59,931 bases of DNA. It comes from Paenibacillus glycanilyticus NBRC 16618 (GTDB lineage Bacteria > Bacillota > Bacilli > Paenibacillales > Paenibacillaceae). The notes below the pieces were generated by a model. The model did no database searches and was not told the origin of the DNA. It saw nothing but the letters and a program-made list of their open reading frames with translations. Numbering within the stretch: the first letter of the stretch is position 1; each line of letters starts with the position of its first letter. Made by a program: the position numbers and the translations under genes. Where the stretch lies: contig NZ_BILY01000042.1 of the NCBI RefSeq assembly GCF_004000805.1, positions 1-59,931 on the forward strand. The letters are read 5' to 3'. Positions 7,665-14,082 of this stretch are shown one piece after another.

Positions 7665-8618
7665 ATGATGAAACTTAAAGCAGTTCTATTGCTAGCCATG
7701 TCCATGCTGCTTGTATTTACTCTGGGGCAAACCGTATTCGCCTTCAGTGATACAAGCAAAGATCCGAATAAATCAAAGATTGAGTCCCTGGAAAAACAAG
7801 GCGTTATTAAAGGCGAAAAAGGCAATAAATTCAACTCCAACGGCAAGCTGTCCTACGCTGCCGGCATTTCGATGATCGTTAAAGCTTTTGACCTCAATAT
7901 CGACAACATTCGTTTCATTAAGAAGCCTGAGGTTGCCGATTATTATCCGAATCTGAAGAACGGCTCATGGTATGCGGATGCGTTTATCATTGCCCAATAC
8001 AATGGCCTGGAAGTACCTAAGAACGTAAAAGCCAACGACGAAATGACACGCGAGCAGTTCGCCCACCACCTTTTCAAGGCAATTACGAAAAAAGGCGATT
8101 TCGCCTTTATCGAACTGTACATGACGATTAACGATGAAAAGGATATTAACAAGGATTATATGAACAGCATCCAAAAGCTGCTCATTTCCAAAATCGCAAC
8201 GCTGGATAAGAAAAACAATTTCTATCCAAAACAAAAAATTACGCGCGGCGTGGCGGCAGGCTGGTTGTACGACGGTCTTGAATTCGTAAAGAAGACGCCA
8301 ACGATCCCGGCAGAACCGGCTCCGCAGCCGATTCAAGATCTTAAACTGACTGTAACCTCGGTGAACAAGGACATCAACAAAGTAACCGTGTCCGGTCAAG
8401 CGCCTCATCCTGGTTACGGACTCCGCGTTACATCGATATCCTTCGTTGATGGTCAAGCGATTATCAAGGTAGAAACGGTTCAACCGGATCCGAACAAAAT
8501 GTACCCGCAAGTGATCACCGAAGTTAGCGCAACCACTTATGTAGACGCGGCTTACAAGCCTGTACTGGCTTCGGCTAAGGCCGATACTGCCGTAAGCAGC
8601 GTAGCTTCGGCTAGCTAA
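7665..8618 (+). CDS. Secreted protein with SLH-like repeats and a PrcB-like C-terminal domain
   Basis: This 317-residue protein has a signal peptide (AMSMLLVFTLGQTVFA, cut near residue 26). Three SLH-like segments follow at about 28-75, 85-135 and 150-208; the first two carry LSYAAGISMIVKAF and MTREQFAHHLFKAI, and the third has the ITRGVAAGWLYDGL helix. A Pro-rich linker (PTIPAEPAPQP) leads to a domain with GYGLRVTSISFVDGQAIIKV and later VITEVSATTYVDA, resembling the PrcB C-terminal fold. SLH segments usually bind pyruvylated wall polymer. The PrcB match is by eye. AGAGGAG precedes the ATG; ATG 7668 is equally possible. Confidence 0.75.
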   Translation: MMKLKAVLLLAMSMLLVFTLGQTVFAFSDTSKDPNKSKIESLEKQGVIKGEKGNKFNSNGKLSYAAGISMIVKAFDLNIDNIRFIKKPEVADYYPNLKNGSWYADAFIIAQYNGLEVPKNVKANDEMTREQFAHHLFKAITKKGDFAFIELYMTINDEKDINKDYMNSIQKLLISKIATLDKKNNFYPKQKITRGVAAGWLYDGLEFVKKTPTIPAEPAPQPIQDLKLTVTSVNKDINKVTVSGQAPHPGYGLRVTSISFVDGQAIIKVETVQPDPNKMYPQVITEVSATTYVDAAYKPVLASAKADTAVSSVASAS

Positions 8619-8631
8619 TATTGCGCAAATA

Positions 8632-8677
8632 AAAAGCCTCCCTATCCATTACGAACATGGACCGGGAGGCTTTTTTG
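8632..8677. terminator. Bidirectional terminator between convergent genes
   Basis: AAAAGCCTCCC (from 8632) pairs with GGGAGGCTTTTTT (8664-8676). A-rich and T-rich flanks let it serve the SLH-like gene on + and ung on -. Confidence 0.85.
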
Positions 8678-8681
8678 CGTA

Positions 8682-9371
8682 TTAATCTTGTTCCGGATGC
8701 TCGGGCAGGCTCCAATCAATCTCCGTATAGCCAAAACTCCGTAAATGCTCGTTCACTCTCGAGAACGGACGGCTGCCAAAAAAGCCTTTCCGCGCCGCCA
8801 ACGGGCTTGGATGCGCTGATGCGATAACCCGATGCTTACTCGTATCTATGAAGGCCGCTTTATCCTGGGCATGCTTGCCCCATAAAATAAAGACAACCGG
8901 CTCTTCCCGTTCATTCAGCTTGCGGATAATCCGGTCGGTGAACCGTTCCCAGCCCAGCTTCTGATGCGAATTGGGCTGCCCTTCTTCAACGGTCAGGACC
9001 GTATTGAGAAGCAATACCCCTTGCTTGGCCCACGAGGCAAGAGAGCCATGCTGCGGAATCGGACAGCCGATATCCTGCTGCAGCTCTTTATAAATATTTC
9101 TCAAAGAAGGCGGTATAGCAACCCCCTCTTGTACCGAAAAGCTAAGCCCATGCGCCTGATCCTGGCCATGATAAGGATCCTGTCCGATAATGACAACCCT
9201 CGTCTGCTCATAAGGCGTAAGCGAAAGCGCATTAAAAATATGTTCGGCTTTGGGATACACGGTCTTCGTTTCATAAAGCTCCCCAAGCTTCGCTTCCATC
9301 TGCTTGAAGTACGGCTCGTCCATCTCACCCTGCAGAAGCTCCGCCCAATCGTTGTTCAGCTGAAAATCCAT
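8682..9371 (-). CDS. ung: Uracil-DNA glycosylase
   Basis: It removes uracil from DNA to start base excision repair. The 229 residues show the family 1 signature GQDPYHG with catalytic Asp65, the uracil-pocket region AHGLSFSV, and the late HPSPLAARKGFFGSRPFS with catalytic His. Length is typical for the family. The start is ATG at 9371 behind AAGGGAG. It lies 12 bases after the RNase H gene, so the two are probably cotranscribed. Confidence 0.96.
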   Translation of the reverse strand: MDFQLNNDWAELLQGEMDEPYFKQMEAKLGELYETKTVYPKAEHIFNALSLTPYEQTRVVIIGQDPYHGQDQAHGLSFSVQEGVAIPPSLRNIYKELQQDIGCPIPQHGSLASWAKQGVLLLNTVLTVEEGQPNSHQKLGWERFTDRIIRKLNEREEPVVFILWGKHAQDKAAFIDTSKHRVIASAHPSPLAARKGFFGSRPFSRVNEHLRSFGYTEIDWSLPEHPEQD

Positions 9372-9383
9372 CTGTCGTCTCCC

Positions 9384-10061
9384 TTATTTCCGTCCGAAAT
9401 CCGCGCGGATTTCTCCCCATTCTTCCGTATTCCATTTTAGAACTTTATTGCTGTACGTATTATTGCGCAGCCAGTCTAGCGCCCAATCAGCCAATTCCCA
9501 AATCTGCTTGGTCGATGCGTTTCTCACGAGACTCGAAGCTATCTTCTTGTTCCGTAGCCAGCTTAGCGCCGTTCGCGAGTCGCTGTAGATCGTTTGGCTG
9601 CTTCCTTTTTTCTTGAGATAATCCAGTGCGTGAACGACCGCAATAAACTCTCCGAGATTATTGGTGCCGTTCGGAATTGGGCCTACGTAGAACAAAATAT
9701 CGCCCGTTTGCGTATCCACGCCTTTATATTCTACCGGCCCCGGATTGCCCCGCGTGCCAACGTCAACGGAGATGCTGTCATAATCAATCTCCTGCTCCCC
9801 TTCTGCCGCTGCAGACGGTTTAGAGGCGTAAAAGCCAGGCTTCTTTTTTGCCGGCGAAGCCGCAGGCGCTGCGGTCCCTTTCCCCTGGCCCCAATGATTC
9901 TTCCAGCCTTCCTTGTACGCGGCTTCCGCCTTATCCTTCGATTCAAAGGATTTATATTTCGCTTCCGGATATCCGTTCACCTGCGCCTGGCATTCCGGCC
10001 AACTCTTGTACACGCCGGGCTGCTTGCCGACCCAGACAACGTAATGTTTGCTTCCCGCCAT
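9384..10061 (-). CDS. rnhA: Ribonuclease H with N-terminal hybrid-binding domain
   Basis: It likely degrades the RNA strand of RNA-DNA hybrids. Residues 1-50 (KHYVVWVGKQPGVYKSWPEC) form the viroplasmin-like hybrid-binding domain of eukaryotic RNase H1 and some bacteria. A low-complexity Ala/Pro/Lys linker follows. The catalytic domain from about residue 92 has SVDVGTRGNPGP, NLGEFIAVVHAL and YSDSRTALSW, giving Asp, Glu and Asp, with a final Asp near the C-terminus. This two-domain layout differs from the single-domain E. coli enzyme. The gene precedes ung on the same strand. Confidence 0.9.
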   Translation of the reverse strand: MAGSKHYVVWVGKQPGVYKSWPECQAQVNGYPEAKYKSFESKDKAEAAYKEGWKNHWGQGKGTAAPAASPAKKKPGFYASKPSAAAEGEQEIDYDSISVDVGTRGNPGPVEYKGVDTQTGDILFYVGPIPNGTNNLGEFIAVVHALDYLKKKGSSQTIYSDSRTALSWLRNKKIASSLVRNASTKQIWELADWALDWLRNNTYSNKVLKWNTEEWGEIRADFGRK

Positions 10062-10140
10062 CCATGAACCACCTTTGCTTTCAACATTGTCTTCCTATTG
10101 TAATGGATTCGGGGATAATCATCCATACTCTAACCAAAGT

Positions 10141-10183
10141 AAAAACCCCTTTCAAAGACTGTTGAGTCAATGGAAGGGGTTTA
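10141..10183 (-). terminator. Terminator of the tRNA cluster
   Basis: Read on the minus strand, AAACCCCTTCCA pairs with TGAAAGGGGTTT (one G-T pair) with an inner GACT/AGTC helix, then TTTTTACTTT. It lies just beyond the tRNA-Leu 3' end. Confidence 0.75.
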
Positions 10184-10212
10184 TCTTATAATTCCTATGT
10201 AGTTCTGAAAAA

Positions 10213-10301
10213 TGGTGCCGAGGACGGGAATCGAACCCGTACGGTGGTCACCCACCGCAGGATTTTAAGTCCTGTGCGTCTGCCAGTTCCGCCACCCCGG
10301 C
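10213..10301 (-). tRNA. tRNA-Leu (anticodon TAA)
   Basis: The 89-base gene begins GCCGGGG, has the long variable arm of class II tRNAs (about CGGTGGGTGACCACCG), the T-loop GGTTCGATTCC and an encoded CCA. The loop CTTAAAA gives anticodon TAA, read as leucine (UUA/UUG). It is third in a cluster of three. Confidence 0.95.
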
Positions 10302-10322
10302 ATTTTGTCTTGATGCTTCAAA

Positions 10323-10399
10323 TGGTGGGCCCTGAGGGACTCGAACCCACGACCAATCGGTTATGAGCCGACCGCTCTAACCAACTGAGCTAAGGGCCC
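10323..10399 (-). tRNA. tRNA with CAT anticodon, probably tRNA-Ile2 (or elongator Met)
   Basis: A 77-base cloverleaf with acceptor stem GGGCCCT/AGGGCCC, encoded CCA and anticodon loop CTCATAA. CAT can be elongator methionine or, after lysidine modification, isoleucine AUA. The loop and the TTAGCTCAGTTGGTTAGAGC D-arm recall the Bacillus tRNA-Ile2, but this is from memory and not proven. Confidence 0.9.
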
Positions 10400-10435
10400 T
10401 CGATAAACGTCAGAATCACGTTTCAGTCGAGTGGT

Positions 10436-10512
10436 TGGTTGCGGGGGCAGGATTTGAACCTGCGGCCTTCGGGTTATGAGCCCGACGAGCTACCGAGCTG
10501 CTCCACCCCGCG
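10436..10512 (-). tRNA. Initiator tRNA-fMet (CAT)
   Basis: This 77-base gene has the initiator features: an unpaired first base pair (C1 with A72), the GGG/CCC pairs closing the anticodon stem (TCGGGCTCATAACCCGA) and an encoded CCA. It is first in the cluster, nearest the promoter. Confidence 0.95.
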
Positions 10513-10557
10513 ATATCCATTTGTTAAAGTCATCAAATTGAAATGGCGACATGGATT

Positions 10558-10587
10558 AATATACTATACTCCTATATGCAGAGTCAA
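10558..10587 (-). promoter_or_regulatory. Promoter of the tRNA cluster
   Basis: On the minus strand TTGACT (10582-10587) and TATATT (10558-10563) are 18 bases apart, about 45 bases before the first tRNA. Both boxes match five of six consensus bases. Confidence 0.65.
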
Positions 10588-10664
10588 GCATTTATTTCTC
10601 ATCGAGGAAAAAAAATGAACATTTTTTTATTTGCGCATATCGCTGTGCCCTCTACAACATATGC

Positions 10665-10829
10665 TTAAACAAGAAAACGTACGCCGTAACGCCCTTTTCT
10701 CGAACGAAAAACCTCGATCTCCTGCGGGCATTCGTAGCCGTAAACCCACCAGTCATTTTCCATTCTCCTTACAAGACAGCCAGCCTGAAATTTGGTTTCG
10801 TATAACCGCACCCAATATATCCATTTCAT
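10665..10829 (-). CDS. Hypothetical small protein, 54 residues
   Basis: ATG at 10829 follows GAGGAGGG at good spacing; a longer open frame upstream has no ribosome site. The peptide begins MKWIYWVRLYETKFQAG and is rich in Trp, Tyr and Arg, with no signal peptide or membrane segment. A promoter lies only about 20 bases upstream, giving a very short leader. I do not recognise the family. Confidence 0.55.
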   Translation of the reverse strand: MKWIYWVRLYETKFQAGCLVRRMENDWWVYGYECPQEIEVFRSRKGRYGVRFLV

Positions 10830-10848
10830 AACGGATCCCTCCTCGAGA

Positions 10849-10877
10849 TATATAATGCCCAAATTCGGTGAAATCAA
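10849..10877 (-). promoter_or_regulatory. Promoter of the 54-residue protein
   Basis: TTGATT (10872-10877) and TATATA (10849-10854) are 17 bases apart on the minus strand. Transcription would begin close to the ribosome site. On the plus strand a TATAAT at about 10888 may serve the divergent yjcG gene, but no good -35 box accompanies it. Confidence 0.5.
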
Positions 10878-11013
10878 GCAAATTGGGTATAATCGAAATA
10901 GCAAGCGGCAGCGCCGTCTTCAGGAGGAGCAGCATAGGTTTCGCGAGTAAGAAATATGCAAAGGATAAGGATAACCTGTACTTTCTTACATTCGAATAAA
11001 GGAGCTGATGAGT

Positions 11014-11526
11014 ATGCTTTACGGTATTGCGGTTTTCCCTTCACAAGCTGTACAGGACTTCGCCAACAGCTGGCGTATTCGACACGATCCGCATTATTCG
11101 ATCATTCCGCCGCATATGACGGTCCGGGACAAGGAAGAGCTCTCCGATGCGCAATTACCGGCTATTACCGAGCATATGGAAGCCGTTGCTTCACAAACAA
11201 AGCCGTTTCAAGTCCATTTCAATCGCGTATCTTCCTTTTATCCCGCAAGTCATGTGCTGTATTTGGCGCTGGAGGATCCAACGCCCATGATCCGGCTCCA
11301 TGAAGCCGTCTGCAGCGGGCCGCTACATGTTCCATCACCAAACTTCGTCTATACCCCGCACGTGACGATCGGGCAAAATATGCCGCCAGATGAGCTCCAC
11401 GATCTTTACGGCAATCTCCGGATGTCCGCCGTCGATTTGACAACGCCGATTGACCAACTGCATCTACTGCGCAAGACCGCAAGCGGCGTATGGCATATCG
11501 ATAAAAGCTTTGATCTGCAAGGATAG
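11014..11526 (+). CDS. yjcG: YjcG-type 2H phosphoesterase (2'-5' RNA ligase-like)
   Basis: This 170-residue protein has the two H-x-T motifs of the 2H phosphoesterase superfamily, PPHMTV near residue 33 and TPHVTIG near residue 118. The superfamily cleaves cyclic or 2'-5' phosphodiesters; the substrate of YjcG-type members is not established. An ATG lies at 11008, but ATG 11014 sits at better distance from AAAGGAG and gives MLYGIAVFPSQAVQDFANSW, which aligns with the start of B. subtilis YjcG as I recall it. It is monocistronic, ending before a strong bidirectional terminator. Confidence 0.85.
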   Translation: MLYGIAVFPSQAVQDFANSWRIRHDPHYSIIPPHMTVRDKEELSDAQLPAITEHMEAVASQTKPFQVHFNRVSSFYPASHVLYLALEDPTPMIRLHEAVCSGPLHVPSPNFVYTPHVTIGQNMPPDELHDLYGNLRMSAVDLTTPIDQLHLLRKTASGVWHIDKSFDLQG

Positions 11527-11587
11527 GATTATTGCGGTAACTTCGCATTCTACAGAGTCATTCGAAATGCTCCATTGCCTTAAAAGA

Positions 11588-11630
11588 AAAAGAGCGGCTG
11601 TGCCAGATTTAATCTGCACAGCCGCTCTTT
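11588..11630. terminator. Bidirectional terminator between yjcG and the export operon
   Basis: AAAGAGCGGCTGTG pairs with CACAGCCGCTCTTT around a short AT-rich inner helix, with A-rich and T-rich flanks on both sides. It terminates the plus-strand gene and the minus-strand operon. Confidence 0.88.
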
Positions 11631-11640
11631 ATATTGCGTA

Positions 11641-13185
11641 TTAACCTGCCGGTTCGGCTTCTACGGCCGTGTCGTCCAGCGGTCTTACGATTGGACCGCC
11701 GCCACCGACGCCCTCTCCGGTACCGCCGTTCGGATTCGTTTTTAGCTTCTCGAGGATGGCATTTCCTTTTGTCTCCCATTCCTGGAGCGCTTCCTTGGCC
11801 GATATATCCCCTTTGATGACCTTCTGGAACAATTCATATCCCGGGGATTGCGCTTCCCAGATGCCCGGCTTCTCCCGCTGCAGCTTCTCCGTGTCGGTAG
11901 ATTGCGGAGGAATAGGCTTCAGCGTCGTAAACGCGTTGATGTTGTAATTCATTCCGTCTTTTGGTTTCAGGAATTCTTTGCGCGCAACCAGCTCATACGA
12001 GCTGCGCGATTTAAGCTCTGCCCAATCTTTGCTGTTTGTAAACTGCACGAAATCCCAAGCGTCGTCAGGGTTTTGCGCTTTCGCGTTGATCCCCATCAGC
12101 TGGCTGAAGTAGATATTGCCACCGATGCCCGGTTTGGAGGTTTGAGTCGGCATCGTAACGACATCCCAGTCGAAAGGCGTGAAGTTCTTAATTTTCGAAG
12201 CATTGTTCATCGCGTTGCTGATCTCGTTAACGTAGCCGTATTCCGCGATTGTCATTGCAACTTTTCCGTTCAGGAACATATCGCTGCCAAGCGGATTGTA
12301 AGCGCCTGGATTGTCTGTCGAAATTTTAGTCTGCCACGCGCTCATATCTTCTTGGCTAGGAGAAATTTTTTGCTTGTAGAGATTAGCTACCGCATTCCAT
12401 GCGGATTCCCATTGCTCGTTGTTTACAAGCATTTTCTCGCCTTTGTCATCCCACATCTTCAGCTGCAATGGAGCCGCATAGGTCTGAACATCGCTGAAGC
12501 CGTCTCCTGCCCAACGGTTAATGGAGAGGCCAAACTTGCGGTCCGCTCCTTCGCCGGTAGCTACACGCGATGCCAAGTTGATAACTTCATCCCATGTCAT
12601 GTTGTCTGTTGGTACATCGATACCTTGATCAGCGAACAATTTCTTGTTGTAGTACAAGGCCGAAGAGCTGAATGTAGGCGTCAAAGCATAAATATTGCCG
12701 CTGTCGTCTGCCGATTTGATGCCGTCGATAACGGTTGGCACATAGTCGGTCAGGTCAAATTTGCTCTTCTGGATAAGCGGATCCAGCTGCTGAAGCAGAT
12801 TGTCTTGGATCAGACGGCGCAGCATGCTGTAATCCAGAATAACAACGTCAACCGGATTGTCGCCGGTTAACATTTCTTTCATTTTCGCGAACGGATCCGG
12901 CTGTTTTACGACGCCGTTTGGATCGGGCGTATCATATCGTTGGTCGTTGTAATCGATCGCGCTTACGATTTCGAAATCGATGTTCTTGTGCATCATTTCA
13001 TACGTATCGGTATATTGCTGGCGGACATAAGACTCGTTATCCGCTCCTCCGTACAATACGCCCAGGCGAAGCACATGCTTCTCCGCCGTGCTTTCGGAGC
13101 CTTTGCTGCAGGCTGCAAGCAGCGACGTGGACATAATTAGCGATAAGGACAAAAAAGTTACTTTAGACGCCCATTTCCTCTTCAT
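11641..13185 (-). CDS. Extracellular solute-binding lipoprotein of an ABC system
   Basis: This 514-residue family 1 type binding protein has a lipoprotein signal ending LLAAC (Cys26). DVVILDYSMLRRLIQDNLLQ and YALTPTFSSSALYYNKKLFA are typical of sugar-binding proteins, as are the later KVAMTIAEYGYV and AWDFVQFTNS. The C-terminus is an unusual Gly-rich tail (NPNGGTGEGVGGGG). The frame opens at 13242, but ATG 13185 is preferred because it directly precedes MKRKWASKV and lies 7 bases after the upstream stop. It is last in an operon of FtsX/MacB-type export genes and has no sugar permease partner, so its role there is unclear. Confidence 0.88.
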   Translation of the reverse strand: MKRKWASKVTFLSLSLIMSTSLLAACSKGSESTAEKHVLRLGVLYGGADNESYVRQQYTDTYEMMHKNIDFEIVSAIDYNDQRYDTPDPNGVVKQPDPFAKMKEMLTGDNPVDVVILDYSMLRRLIQDNLLQQLDPLIQKSKFDLTDYVPTVIDGIKSADDSGNIYALTPTFSSSALYYNKKLFADQGIDVPTDNMTWDEVINLASRVATGEGADRKFGLSINRWAGDGFSDVQTYAAPLQLKMWDDKGEKMLVNNEQWESAWNAVANLYKQKISPSQEDMSAWQTKISTDNPGAYNPLGSDMFLNGKVAMTIAEYGYVNEISNAMNNASKIKNFTPFDWDVVTMPTQTSKPGIGGNIYFSQLMGINAKAQNPDDAWDFVQFTNSKDWAELKSRSSYELVARKEFLKPKDGMNYNINAFTTLKPIPPQSTDTEKLQREKPGIWEAQSPGYELFQKVIKGDISAKEALQEWETKGNAILEKLKTNPNGGTGEGVGGGGPIVRPLDDTAVEAEPAG

Positions 13186-13192
13186 TTGGTTT

Positions 13193-14077
13193 CTAACCCC
13201 CCAGTGATTTCGGCGGTGTAATGATAATCCGCTCGCCGTCAAATTCCATCGATGCCTTGTCTTTAATGTTTAGTGCGCTCAAATATTCTTTCGGTACCTG
13301 CAGTCGGCCGACGCGATCCACGACAACATAAGCCTCATGAACGGCTTGAAGCCCCTTCTCCTCCTGCTCTTCCTCACCTCCACCGGGAATCATATTCGGA
13401 TTGCGTTTCAGAAATTCCGTGCTCGTTAATCCGTCGCGGATGGCGACGACACGGTCCACCTTGCCGGCAAGCGTAAGATCGTGAGTAACGATAACGATCG
13501 TTACCCCAAGCTCTTTGTTGAGCTTACGGAATATCCCCATTATGAGATCCGATGTTGCCGTATCTACGGAACCGGTAGGTTCATCGGCAAGCAAAAGCTT
13601 AGGACGGTTGCAAAGCGAAATAGCGATGGCCACACGCTGCTGTTCACCGCCGGAGAGCTGATGCAGCTTGTTGTGCATCCTCTCTTTAAGACCAACCCAT
13701 TCAAGCAGCTGCTTCGCGTAAGCCCGGTCGACCTTGCCTGATAGCATCATCGGCATCTCGACGTTTTCAAGAGCCGTCAGATACGGCAAAAGGTTGCGGG
13801 CATTATTTTGCCAGATAAACCCGACGGTTTCGCGCTTGTATTTCACAAGATCGTCTTCGGAAATTTTGAGCAGATCCCATGGTCCGACATGGACGGAGCC
13901 TGCGGAAGGACGGTCGAGACCGCCCAATATATTCAGCAGGGTCGATTTACCGCTGCCGCTGTTGCCGATGATAGCCATAAGCTCTCCGTCTTCGACCTTC
14001 AGGTTCAGACCTTGCAGAGCGACGACCTCCAGATCGTCGCTTTTGTAAATTTTGACGAGACCTTCGCATGTAATCAT
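13193..14077 (-). CDS. LolD/MacB-type ABC ATPase fused to an AbrB-like domain
   Basis: This 294-residue ATPase has Walker A GNSGSGKSTLL, signature LSGGEQQRVAIA, Walker B LLLADEPTG and switch His in IVTHD, placing it with LolD/MacB/FtsE-type ATPases that drive FtsX-fold permeases. It is about 60 residues longer than usual: after an acidic linker (GGGEEEQEEKG) comes VVDRVGRLQVPKEYLSALNI and GERIIITPP, the pattern of an AbrB/SpoVT swapped-hairpin domain. That fold usually dimerises and binds DNA; here it may aid dimerisation or sense something. The gene follows the permease by 5 bases. Confidence 0.9.
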   Translation of the reverse strand: MITCEGLVKIYKSDDLEVVALQGLNLKVEDGELMAIIGNSGSGKSTLLNILGGLDRPSAGSVHVGPWDLLKISEDDLVKYKRETVGFIWQNNARNLLPYLTALENVEMPMMLSGKVDRAYAKQLLEWVGLKERMHNKLHQLSGGEQQRVAIAISLCNRPKLLLADEPTGSVDTATSDLIMGIFRKLNKELGVTIVIVTHDLTLAGKVDRVVAIRDGLTSTEFLKRNPNMIPGGGEEEQEEKGLQAVHEAYVVVDRVGRLQVPKEYLSALNIKDKASMEFDGERIIITPPKSLGG

Positions 14078-14082
14078 GTTGT

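Noticed and set aside
10323..10399. A definite elongator tRNA-Met call for the middle tRNA
   Set aside because: The anticodon CAT alone cannot separate Met from lysidine-modified Ile2; recalled similarity favours Ile2, so it is left open.
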